Origin: Opisthorchis felineus
Lineage: Eukaryota; Platyhelminthes; Trematoda; Opisthorchiida; Opisthorchiidae
Assembly: GCA_004794785.1 (NCBI GenBank)
Contig: SJOL01007418.1
Span: forward strand, 540,861-604,860
Length of the DNA stretch: 64,000 bases
Direction: 5' to 3'
The translations under genes were made by a program, and so were the position numbers. Below the pieces are notes generated by a model. The model ran no database searches. It was not told the origin of the DNA and saw nothing but the letters and a program-made list of their open reading frames with translations. Position 1 is the stretch's first letter; every line of letters begins with the position of its first letter. Positions 44,201-56,315 of this stretch are shown here, one piece after another.

Positions 44201-47200
44201 CACAGCAGATGCTCTACTGACCCTCAAGCTTGGATCTGACACCCCTTTTTAAACATGTTCTCTGTACACTAAATGTTTCAAGTAAGTTAGATTTATGTGA
44301 GTAGATTATTAATTCTCTGCCTTTTATAAAAGCTGCAGAGGTAGCAGTTAGGGCAAATCCTCCACTTCGAGTGAAACTTTCATTTAGTTTACAAATCGTG
44401 TGCTTTACCGCAGTCTCAACAGTTTGTTTTATTTGCAGCGTTCTCCTAGGGGATCCGTGCACCGGTATCACTTTACCTTGCTTTTCTGTGTTGCTTTATT
44501 TTGGCTTTGCAAACAACGTGATCAAGTGCTCAGATTTTAGTTTGCCTTAGCAAATCTACTCCCGTTCCTGAATATGTTTTAATGCTGCGATTGACCGCAT
44601 GTTTTCTGTTGTTGTTTTATTGCAGTCCCTGTATCAACAGCTTCCTTGCCTCGAGGAAGAAGCGGTTCGCTGAAAAATCCAACAAAAACTGGTCACCGGC
44701 TTCCTTTCTGTAAGCAATGCAAAGCTTAAACCGGGGATCTTCGGATTTCCAACTAGTCTTTTTGACCAATTTTTTTCTCCCATGTCCAAATTGTTTCTAG
44801 ACACCTGGTACTGACAAATACCTCTGACGGCAAGATCTTGTTTTACAAATGGATTAGTGTTGTCTGCTCTGAGTCAGTTCACTCCAATTCTTCCAACTGG
44901 ACTCGCTTCGCACGTGTAGATTTATCCCGGATTGGTATTTAGCCTGCCAGGGAAGGTTATGATATCCGTGTACTTGTTTAGATGTTCTCTGTAGAAAGCG
45001 CTTCCAAGAAACTCAGTGATCCACATTGTTGGGGCGAAATTCAACAGATTCGGTCAGTCTGACTGCATGCAGTTGGTTGAAGCTAGTAAATTGGGGGGAC
45101 TACCCGCTGTGTAAGCAAAAGATTTGCGTGTTGCAAAGACGAAAGAAGATTTTTTCGTGATGCATCTTACCTCTTCAAGAAACTTGGCAGTATATTTTTG
45201 TTCCTGGGACCTGTTAGTAACCTGTGAGTCAAATACCTTACCTAAAAGGCAAAGGATTTATGTTTACTTGTGGTACCATTTCTTGAAGCTAATGGTTCTA
45301 ACTTTTGACCCGACTAACGGTGAGCGTTCGGTTTAGCCCAGAAGCGCAGGCGACTCTAGGACGGGTTACGCGCAGTAGCATATCGGCTGTATTTTCAATA
45401 CATCGCTGGCCACAGGCGTCTTTTGGGTTTCAACTATAACCTTCTCGGGGAATGTGGTTTCGCTGCGTGAAGCAATCAGACTTAATAAACTATCTTGCTT
45501 TCATGAATATTTTTCACTAAATCTGTCATTAATACTCAAGTAAACATCTTAAAATCCAAGTTATCTCGCATGGGTTCCTTGTTCCCTTAATACCACCAGT
45601 TTGTTTATTCAAATTATCTAGCTGCCAGTTTGCCCGCGGTTATGCATTGCTTTTGCCGAGGATTCAGCAGATTTCGGAAAAAGGACCGTATGAGTGATTT
45701 TTAAATGTATATTCTTTGCTTCTCAGCTTTCCGAAAAAATTCCGTTTGTTTTACTGTTTAAACGTCAACTACGGGGCAGGAAATCCTGCATGAATTCACT
45801 TGTTGCAATGTTCGATAAACAATGCATGTTCAAGTAAAACCAACTATGTAACAAACCGCGCAATGCGCAATAACTGTAGGCATGCACCTATGATGATATC
45901 AGCATAAAACTCTCTGCAGTCCCGCAGGTAAAAATGCCTAACAATGGTGCTTTCCAGGGCAAAAATTTAGGAAAAGCTCGGGTAGAGAACTTTTGTTTCA
46001 AAATGCGCCGTCAACGAGGAATACGGAAAAGTCATCACCATCGCTTAGATTTTATTATCTTAAAATTGTTTGCGACATCACGGGAAAACAAAGGTGACGT
46101 GCAGAATAACTGTAGGTTTCCGCAAATATACGGACTGAATAATATCGCATATGTTCTCCAAACCTTTCACGTCTGTCGCATAGGTGCAATTATTTCGAGC
46201 GAGACTTGTCTTATCCAGAAAACTACCAAGAATCTAGTAGGTTAATTGCATGTGTGTATAACCAATACGATTTCATGGGGTCATTCTAGTTGAACACAGC
46301 AAGCATATTTTTCAAGTGTCCCCATATGTATGCAAAGTAATCGGTTGTTCGTGTAAAGATGTTAATATCAATTTGACTAAAGCTTTATTTGCAGGAATGA
46401 ATTACACACATTACACGGAAACCATGTTATAAAAATGTTCCAACGCCATTTAGGCCATTAGGAGGAAAACCAGTCAAAGGCACACTGCTTCTTTGACATT
46501 TCCAACATGGCACGCATTTGATGGTCGGTATTTAGTCGAGATTTAGCATAGGCCGGTGGATGTTTGCTTCCTTGAGCAGCATATTATATTGTCACAACAT
46601 CTGGCACCTTCATAACACGCAAAATTCATCTGCCTCTTAATGTTCACCGAACAATCTCGAAAGCTTTCTCCCTTTCTGCACAATGTTTTTCATTCAGTAT
46701 GCAAAATGGCTTGGTGCTGCTGAATACTAGTAATGCTGGAATGCTAATGGGATTGGATGTAATCAACAATCTATCGGATAGGGGAATTGTTTATTCTTTG
46801 GCTTCGGGTACGTATGATATCCTACCTAATAGAAGCGTCAGTGACAAAATTTTTATTTTCTCAGAGTTGCGAGTGACCAATCTCGTAGGTTACCTCAATT
46901 ATAAAACGACCAAAAACGAAGGGAGTATGCAAAGACCAAATACGTTGCACAAACGTGTCAGACAAGATAGCCGCTGTAATAATGAAAATGCCGTGGTGCA
47001 GCTCATCCCTGCAAGCCAATTCATATGGTATTTGATAAATGCATGCCATTTTTTGTTTTATTTTCAAATGAGTTACCTGAATTCTGTTTTAAAGGGTGGT
47101 TAGACAGCTGAAGCTGACTGCTTCCGGCACTCCATTTTCGCTGATTTACTGCACTAACATTACTGGGCTGATAACTGGATGTTTCAGAACGGTAAACGCA

Positions 47201-50148
47201 TGAGTAAAATCAACGGATGTTATGTTATGCGGGCAGATTCTGATGCTGAATTTCCGTGCAATTAGGGTCCTATTAGTTTTGGCCCATTTTAGTTTATGCA
47301 TCGTAGAAAATGATTCGAATGATATGTTACGGAATCGTTTAGAAGATGTCACGCAGTTTGGTAGATACATGTAAGGATAATCGCAAACTGAATAATGGAT
47401 GACATAGGTTTTGGTAAACTTTTTCGAAAATACATTTGAATAGACTATTGCACAATGCAAAAACCTAGCTATTGATGCTCAGAGACTCGGAATCACAACG
47501 AACCAAGGTCATTTATCAAGGCATTTTGAATCCCGTTGGTCAAATGTGTCATGCCGTTGTTAACGAAAACTTACATGTCAGGCAGCACATATAAATGAGT
47601 GATTAGGTTGCCCTGCGATTCGGAAAGCGTTGAGAAGAAAGAACCTAAACCATGGGCCGCAGAATCATCATGATGTTGGTTTTGATAGGTAGATTACTTT
47701 TAATAAACCTGCGTCCAAACTGTTTTTTAAGTACTTGAGTCAGTTGTTTAATCACAATTTCCGTGGTTTGAGGATGAATTCTAGGTACCGTCATGTAGTC
47801 GGCATGCTTAGTCTGTACAGCGGCCTTTATTTATTCTGTAGTCTGAAGAAATGGCACTTTACGGAAGGTCCATTTTTCTTCGTATATTTTGGCGTATTCG
47901 TATCCTCCAAAATTCCCAATGACTTCATCGCGTGATTTTTTGCCACGAAATGGCTACAGTGATGCCCAAACGTTCTGCTACCTTTTTCAGCACGTCCAAA
48001 TTTTAAGAGCGTATTTTTTGGTTTACCACCTCTCTCGAGTTTCCTAATGAAGCTACAACAGTTAACATAACTATTAGGGTCCAATGACCAACAGAGGCAG
48101 CGTGTAAGGAAGCAGTCCGAACAAATGGCGTATCTTGGATCATCTAATAAGAATGTAAGATTGTGTCCCAATTTTCGAAAACGGCGTTATTTGCATTTTT
48201 AAACGACAATGGTTAGGCACGCAACGTCAAAATTTGCGACTTGTTGGTACTACAGGTAATCGTTCTGTAACTTTCTGCGCAATATATTGTTACATTAAAC
48301 GATGAGAATCAGTCCATGGTGCCTTAGAGTATGTTGACTTTAGAAAACTGTTGCATACAATTTTGGCGAGTTTTTGTTTTAAGCGTAAAGCAACATGTTT
48401 TTCCATCGGTAGCCACGTGGCGGAACACAACGAAATACTGACAGCTCGCTTTCAAAGTCATAAATATAAAATAACCTCGAGGGGAACAAAATCTGTAAAG
48501 ATCGGGCAAGGTGTTCAGAGAACTATAAAATTGATCAGTATTTTCCTGATATTGCTACGCAGAAAATGCAACGGGGACCAACAAACAATTTATGGTGTTG
48601 CCTACTGACTGAGCATGTACTGAAACAGTGCTATCTCTGGACAACCACTTCACAGAATAACTGAAGCTGTTGCACTATGACAGTTCATGAGTGATTTTCG
48701 TTTTTAGGAGTGATTGTGAGATAAAACCAACATCTTGATCTTAGCACATTTGTAGCTCGCACTGAGTGGGGTTTCCGGCATCCTGTCTTGTCTTCAGGCA
48801 ATGAAATGGCCTATTTTCCCAAAAATAGTAAGAAAGTTTCAGAGCTTAGAAACACGTAGGTTACTTTCGACGGGGAAGATCTTTGGACTGGCAACATTTA
48901 AGAGTTTATTTCTTCACTTGTGACTTGGTTGTTTTCTGCCGTTTTGTCTGAGCAAACGGTACTTTACACATGCAGTTATCTTCTGCTCGCCTTTCACGCG
49001 ACACCTTGTAACTAAGGCCAAATATACTAACGTTTGCACCTTGTGACTTTAAGAAACTTTTTGATATGTTTTGTACTCTATCTTCGTTGAGTTGGGGAAA
49101 AGGATTAAACAGATGTTTAAAAATAAATTTATTCACCCTCCAATTACGAAGCAAAAAATGTAACAATCTTCAAGAAAGAAAGAGAATGCGAATTCAACGG
49201 TTTCAAAGATACTGTGGTATGTGTAAGTTAAGTGTGACTAGTTAATAACCATAAGACCAAATATTGGAACCAACCATGGACGTAATTTCTTTATAAATTA
49301 GCTGTTGTAATAAGTTTTGGTTCAAATTAGTACATTAAGGGTACTTCAATTGACTGTGAAATGACAACTTCAAAAGCTCAGCATAAATAATCAGGTTAAT
49401 TAAACATTATTGTAGAAAGAAGCTCCCGGGTTCCACTTTACGGAGAGGAGAAATTTATCTGTTACTCATTCAACCTTGATTTGACTTGCCAGGCTTTTCC
49501 TGTTCACGCAGACAACTGAAAAGCTTGAAACGTTCAGAGGAAATCGCATAGACGCATCAGAGTTGCAGTGTAAAATCTGACAAAAAGATTTTGTCATGAC
49601 CGTTAAGTAAAGCTTTTTCACCTTTACTGCAATAGTTGCGTATGCATTCAGCTAAAAACGAGCGAAAAATTGGTAGCAATGTACAAACACAGGGTGATAT
49701 ATACCTTTGATTGTTTTAAGATGCAAGAACGTGTTCAGTTGAACATAAAAACGGGAAAATAACCGCGTTGAACATTTGGAAAATAATTTACATATGTTTC
49801 GCACAGAAATCCAACAATAGTAGGCATGCAGCATGTCCCATCGTTGTGCGCGTATATTTCGGGTTAGAGCAATTTTTTCAAATGGAAACAGTATTAATCC
49901 CATACTGACTAGTCGAGAAGGGGGCAAAACTGCAAAAACTAGTAATTATTTCGGTCAGAAAAAGTGCAATTCAATTGGGTTTTTTTAAGGTATACACTTT
50001 ATCAGTACATATTTTGTTGCTCTAAATGTCTAAACATGTCTAACTCTTAGAATATCGGATAGACATTTGGATAGTTCAAATTGCAGGACGTGCTGCAGGC
50101 AAGGTGGCATTCAAGCCACATTATATAGACCACAAATACATGTTTTTT
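38232..50148. other. Unassigned A+T-rich DNA
   Basis: This is the largest gene-poor stretch. Open frames at 40792-41088 plus (98 codons), 45934-46245 plus, 46699-47103 plus (134 codons) and 47827-48171 minus (114 codons, start MGHNLTFLLDDPRYAICSDC, with LERGGKPKNT) are the longest, and none has a recognisable domain. A 7-base-stem hairpin around CTATATAA lies at 42890-42911. I see no rRNA, tRNA or recognisable transposon. Confidence 0.35.
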
Positions 50149-50335
50149 NNNNNNNNNNNNNNNNNNNNNNNNNNNNNNNNNNNNNNNNNNNNNNNNNNNN
50201 NNNNNNNNNNNNNNNNNNNNNNNNNNNNNNNNNNNNNNNNNNNNNNNNNNNNNNNNNNNNNNNNNNNNNNNNNNNNNNNNNNNNNNNNNNNNNNNNNNNN
50301 NNNNNNNNNNNNNNNNNNNNNNNNNNNNNNNNNNN
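50149..50335. other. Assembly gap (187 N)
   Basis: A run of N. Any open frame drawn across it is an artefact. The duplicated segment copy B begins immediately after it, so the duplication may have caused the assembly break. Confidence 1.
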
Positions 50336-50724
50336 TCTGAAAGATCCGGTTGCAAAGTGAAAACCGAGCAGCCCAGGAGAGCGTGTAAAAAAATGCCGCC
50401 AACCTCCACCATACGCTAAATCGTTCATGTCCACGTAAGACCCTCTTCTAGTAACCGATTTGCATGTCTTACCGTGGGCGCAGAACAGTGTTGAATTGCA
50501 CAAAACTTTGTTGCCAATTGAATCAGGTTTCACCGTTTATCCGTTCAATTCTATGAGGAGTGGTGGCACTAGTTATCACGCAGGTTCACCTTCATAAATC
50601 CACTTATGAATCAACCACCTGCGGGACTAATTCCATGACAAAATAACCGTGTTTCATCCTTCACAGAGATTTCAGCGTGCAAGCAAAGGGTCTGTCTTTA
50701 CCCCTAGACAGACTCGGCTCAATG
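50336..50724 (+). repeat. 389-bp direct duplication, copy B
   Basis: This is the partner of 32344-32732. After the homology ends, the frame DFSVQAKGLSLPLDRLGSM continues SSSTNLLK to a TAG at 50749-50751, with no donor. The alternative frame (GSVFTPRQTRLNVQFDQFAQ) stays open to 50915. Confidence 0.93.
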
Positions 50725-53700
50725 TCCAGTTCGACCAATTTGCTCAAGTAGAAATCTCGCTGTTATTTTCGGGCTACATACAATCCTGTCAGCCAGTTTC
50801 CATCAAACGACTGACCTATCTCACGTTCCGACATATGCTTTCAACACAGCCAACACCTCTATACCGCGAAGAGGCATATCCAAAATCATATACGCGGGTC
50901 ATGCCGCTGATTTAGAAGAATGAAATTGTCTGTCCTCCAAACATTGCAATCACCGAGAAGCCTGAAATTACCGGCAAACATACGCGGACATACCTGAGGC
51001 GCAGTGAAATTTACGGGGACCCATCAGAATTCTTACGTTGTCAGCTAACCACCTCTAAATGCTGGCATGCAACAATATCATACTGTCTGTCATCAACCGT
51101 CTCCAACAACAGACACGGAAGCGGACTGACGCAACATCCCAGGTCATAGTACGATGCAGATGGCCAAACAGCCGGCAGTGCTCTGAATCTTAGACTTATT
51201 GGAGGCCCAGGAAAACCTAACGAGTACCGTCTTCGTTTAACTAATCTTTACAGTAATTTGGACTTACGGGGTATCGTAAAAACACTTTACGCCAACAAAG
51301 AGTGCAACAAAAATCAAATCACACCGCCGCGTGGCACTTGCAGCCTCAATGAAAGTTGCCAACCGATGCAAACGCTCTGCTAGCTACATGATATATGGCT
51401 CCTCGCAATCTACTCCCTGATGAGCCTTCGTCTTGAGACCTTGTATGAACATATTTCGAAAGCCGGACTCAACCTCACCAATACGAATAGTTAGTCATGT
51501 GTCAGTGTTTTATTCACCAGTTATCGTTTTGTTGTCAACCGGATAACAGGCCAGTGAGCTAGCGTTAGAGCTCGGTAACTAGCACCAACCTTACAAGATA
51601 AATTGGGCACAAAAACGCTTTTGTAAATCTAACTTCCCTTACAGCTTCATGCCGAAAGATATCTGGTTCAAAGCGTAAGCTGACATCTAAATATTTCGTT
51701 ATACTATGTCAACGCTATTTTGCGGTTAAATGTAGATTCCCTAGTTTTCAGTTTCATATCAACTGTGCACAAGCTACTACCTGGGTGAAAAGACCATGTC
51801 GGTAAAAGGGGTTAAACAAGCATATATAAACATCGGTAAAGGAGTGAGTCTTGCCCTCATTAGCCATTTTATCTGTCTCACCTGTCGCTACCTCTGTCCA
51901 TCTGTCTCGGCAAAAAAAGTATGACCTAAATTTAAGTTACATTATTTAAGCATGATGGAAGCCGCGACACCTCAAGAAGAAGACGAAAAAATCCGCAATG
52001 AAGAAACGTATTTTTGTTTTACTCAAGACCGGTTGTTAAGGATGCCGGGTTTATAAATTTAAAGTGATTGATAAACCATTTTCTCGTCCTTGGTTTTCTG
52101 AGTTGCAGCTGAAATGTATTGTTTTATTGTGTAAAGCAATAAAGCAGCCGCCGTTCGTGAATTGTAGAATCCATACAAATGTAAACAATGTCACGTTTCC
52201 CAGCAAAAGCCAATTTTATTTAACCAGTATTCAAATGTTTAAATTTTTGCATATTTTTATTTGCATGGATATAAAGATCTACAAACCTGCCCCGTGCAGA
52301 TTATAGTAGATTCGCTAGGACATAGGACCATCCGAATTAACGAGTGCAAAAGGGTGCGGTGTTAGCTTTATCCAACCCAAGACGCGCGGTTCGTTAGCAA
52401 GGAATTGGACGACAACATCTGTTGTGTGTGTGGAATTGGAGCAAGCTATCTATTAGTCATGCTAATGTTTCCAAATAAAGTGGTACTCTCAAGTTTCTAT
52501 AAATTTGTGAAACCACAAGTGCGTATTCTTGTTTAAAAACTCTTTTACTCTAAAATCTGTTGTGTGGCAACAAACGGTCAGTCCTCATTTAGAAATCTAC
52601 CCTATGAAAGCTTATTTTAACAGGCAAAAGAAACATTGGGATGCGATATTTGGGTTTATACGTGTGACTGTTCAAAGTGAGTGGCACTGTTCTTTGCTTC
52701 TGTTCATAAGTGGTCCTAAACGGCAACAGCAAAATATGCTGGAGAAATTAACGTTTTGTCCACCTTATCTGACTGTGATATTCACTCGCCTTGTCTACAT
52801 CAGCCAATGAAAGAAATGCGTGTTTCTGTGAGTTGGTTACACCGAACAAGTTTTCGAATAGTGCAACATTTCACTATAATATTTACTCCGATTAATGTGT
52901 TGCTCAAAGTTCTGTCAATCATTTTGTACTTGATCCCACACAAACGCCAGGGCGTTTCCAACTTGGGTGGAACATTTCAGAAATTTATTTGCTATTTTCT
53001 GCACTGTTTAAGTGGAGTTAACATATATCGAATGAGAGGGTAAAACGTAAGCCTATGATTAAACGCATTACTTTGAAGTCATAATCTCAAGAACCGACCA
53101 GAGTCGTGTTTTGTGAGAAAAATAAGTTTACAGTAAGCTACTCAGGTCATTTTGATATTTTATTATTTAAAATACTGGTGGATATTTTATCTTTTGGCAG
53201 AATTACTGAGAGATAAAAAAATAGGAGGTATATAACCACACACATTAATGTCGAATGCGATTTTCTGACGGATGACGTTGTCATTAAGTTTACTGTACTT
53301 GAATGATACTTGTTCAAGATAAAATTATCAATTATGTATAAAACGCATAAAAATGCTACAATAATCACCAAATATCTGTATGTTTGATGGTTTGCGAACA
53401 TGGTTGATGGCAGTGGGTCTAGTTTCACGTTATGGGTGTCCAAAACACGTTACTAGTAAGATTCAGAGATACAAATTCTATATATACATATGTACCCAAC
53501 AGGAAACTATAACTGGATTTCTAAGCCAAACTGCGGCTTTTCAAAGCTAAGTTGGAAGATATCAGATAATTTTTGGAATGGAGATGAAATTCTATATTTG
53601 CAGGCACATGCACGAAATGAAATCGGATAGCCAAATTCCACACAAATTTTGAATCTTGGGCTGAAGTTTTGGGGACTGATTCATTGCAAATAAATGGACT

Positions 53701-54662
53701 GCGTGAATTACGCCGATCTGTCAAGAGCACTTCCAATAAATATTTCTATTGTTAGGTTCACACAAACACCGCACATTGAAGCGGTTTTAAAGCACGACGT
53801 CACGGAAACAGAACACGTCAAGCTAACTCATTCAAAGTGAAACATCAATCTTGATTATTTTGAAGAGCATACGGTCGCCACTTTAATATATCTGGTTGGT
53901 TCGTTCAAATAATATTCAAAGAATCATACTAAATCTCAAAGAGAGTAAACTGACATCCCTGATTTTCCACTATTGTCTTTCTTCTCATGTGAAACTGTTA
54001 TCCTAGCTACAAAAGAAGTCTACTTGTGTGCCTAGACATAGACATATGAGACTGACACTATAAACGTGCGCCAATCACGCCGAAACAGGTGGTATAAAGG
54101 TGAAGATTGCTGTAACCAATGGTCGGTTTGACACGTTTATGGGGAGTTAACTATTAAAAAAGATTTGCTGTCATTGTTTCTGAGAATCAGACATCCATTT
54201 TAGTCGGAAACAACTACAAAATATCTGAAATAACTTGCTGTGGGAAGAGATTAGTGTGTCCAAAAAACGTAACGCAGGTTTCTTCAACACAAAAAATAAA
54301 TGACAACCTATTTGTCTTGATGTTTTAAGCTCATTGAACGACATAGATTGCTTCCTCCATTGAATTGAACCTAGCCACTCAGGAAATGCAATTATCTGTT
54401 GTGTTTGTTCGACAGGCTATTAGTTTGCAGAGTTTGAATGTTTCACTAGCAGGGAAAATTCCTGCAGGATTATTCAGCACATAACATTGTGTACTTGCGA
54501 AAAACATTGATCTTCTTTCCAATGACCAATCTAGCTACAAATTCACTAAACGGATTTTTCACAATACATGACTTTAGTCAATAATATACTAGCAAACGTT
54601 TAGTAATTAAATACTTCTGTCGAAGCCCTTTCTCGGGGAATTAAGCGTAATAACTGTAGATA
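50725..54662. other. Unassigned DNA downstream of copy B
   Basis: From 50725 to about 51500 the DNA is less A+T-rich and may be a decayed mobile element, but no reverse transcriptase or transposase motif was found. A 30-base segment at 51645-51674 is flanked by a strong acceptor (AACTTCCCTTACAG) and GTAAGC. The remainder is A+T-rich with no recognisable gene. Confidence 0.3.
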
Positions 54663-54749
54663 ATGTTAGCTTCAACAAATGGCCGTCCCCACTCTGCTTT
54701 TTTCCTTTTCAAGGACGGTGTAAATCACTTGGAAGACACCGATGCCAAG
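54663..54749 (+). CDS. Possible first coding exon (29 codons)
   Basis: ATG at 54663 opens a frame MLASTNGRPHSAFFLFKDGV and then NHLEDTDAK, ending at a strong donor AAG|GTAAGA in phase 0. No matching downstream exon in the right phase was found nearby; the segment at 56148 needs a different phase. Unrecognised. Confidence 0.2.
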
Positions 54750-56147
54750 GTAAGACGTTTGCCATTTGCTTTTCAATTATGCTGCAGCATGTCTGCTTTT
54801 AAGTCATCCGATAGTTCAAGAAAATTGCTCAACTTAAAAATTGGCGATTATATTAACATATCCGCTTGTGCGAAAGCTTTTATTTTTGGCACGCTGTCTC
54901 CAAGGGAAACACTTTGCGCAGCAATACACGAAACATGCGAAGGTTGGTGAAGGAGATTGGTAGGTGGTCTCTAAGCATACATCTTCGAAGAAGACCATAT
55001 TGTAACACTCAACACAATTTATCGTCTTCTGCTTGAGTAAATAAAGTTAAATTTGGACTTTCAGTTATATCGCCATTATAGAAACATAAATTTCGGGCAA
55101 CGACTGTGTTATTCTGCCAAGTTGCCAAGCATTATGTTTGCTGTGTAAAGCTTATTAAATACGAAATCAAAGGTGATAGCAAAACTGACGCTAAAACGTA
55201 TATTTCACAGTACTCAATTATCTCTTGTTCATGGCAAACTCTTCATGTGTTTTTCCGGCGTCTTCGCAACCTGAAAGGTGTTTCTCAACGGCGGGGTTTT
55301 TTGCTTCTCTGGTGCATAGCTGAGTATGTGCTTGAGATCCGGTAGTGGGATGTGTTTTTTCTTAGACAATATAATTTATATATATTTAGCTGCCGAAAAA
55401 TGACAGCACCTCTTCCACAGTGTGCACGCTTCGATCGGAATGGCAAACCTGCTTGTTTGTAACCTCTCCAGAAAACTCTGCTTCGTTTGTGCAGGCGAAG
55501 TTGATCCGCTTAATTTTTTCTACCTCTTGTAAAGAAAAGTATTTGGTCAAGATAAACCAGCAGGGGCGAATAACGCAATTAAGTTCAAGTGTATTTTTAG
55601 TATTTTTATGTATCACTTCACAGGATGCGTTTATTGAAATATTAAAACTTTCATTATTTGTCCACTAATTACCGCAATTTGTCTTTGTATTTTGTTGTTA
55701 AAGAAGACTGCAGTTATGGTGGCCCTAATTGTCTAGGTTAGTCTCTTTGGACATTTAGTGTACGCATACGTGAGTGGATATATGCGTGCGCATGAGCGCA
55801 CTAGCGGTTACACGTTTCTACTAAGTGTTATGATAATAGTATTCAGACATTATTCCAATGGAGATCAGCAAATATTTGCAAATTATTTGAAAAATACCAA
55901 TATTGCTATCAAAGAATGGGTAGGGCTTTCAAATAAACCTTAAATGTCTGTATTACATCACTCATATAAGAGTTGATAGTCATTACTAGAGGAGGTATTA
56001 AATCTGTAAGCGCGCCCACACCTGCGACTGCATCTTACTTTATCGGCAGCAAGCAGCACGCGCAGCTGTCTCTACCTCTGCTGAAAACAGTATAAATCTC
56101 TATCTGTCGGACCTATAACAGGAAATAAACGCATAGTTTGCAAGCAG
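54750..56147. other. No gene recognised
   Basis: A+T-rich DNA between two exon-like segments. Open frames on opposite strands overlap at 55386-55668. A TATAAAT sits near 56089, followed by the exon-like segment at 56148. Confidence 0.3.
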
Positions 56148-56315
56148 CCACTAAATTTGCTCCTCCAAAAGGTCACCCTACGAGGAGAATAATACAAACT
56201 ATGCAGAAACCACCTCCGGTTTTCCAAGAATTTTCATTACACGTACAAGATGACAAAATACTTGTTCAAAATCTTCCAAAACAGCCAAGAGCTAGCAGAA
56301 ATAGAAGAATAGCTG
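56148..56315 (+). CDS. Exon-like segment, Pro/basic-rich, unrecognised
   Basis: After TTTGCAAGCAG, the frame reads TKFAPPKGHPTRRIIQTMQK, PPPVFQEFSLHVQDDKILVQ and NLPKQPRASRNRRIAG, ending at the donor CTG|GTATGT (GT at 56316). The unspliced frame stops two codons later. The composition (Pro, Arg, Lys, few Cys) and the clean donor suggest a real internal exon. I cannot name the family. Neighbouring exons were not found. Confidence 0.3.

Noticed and set aside
46699..47103. 134-codon frame, the longest single frame in the A+T-rich region
   Set aside because: About one frame of this length is expected by chance in this much A+T-rich DNA; no motif, splice or promoter context.
47827..48171. Possible Tc1/mariner-like helix-turn-helix (RGGKPKNT and a downstream frame reading VAERLGITVAIS)
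   Set aside because: The similarity is short, needs frame changes, and no DDE/DDD catalytic block follows.
50047..50533. Open frames crossing the N run
   Set aside because: They are open only because N codons are not stops; artefacts of the gap.
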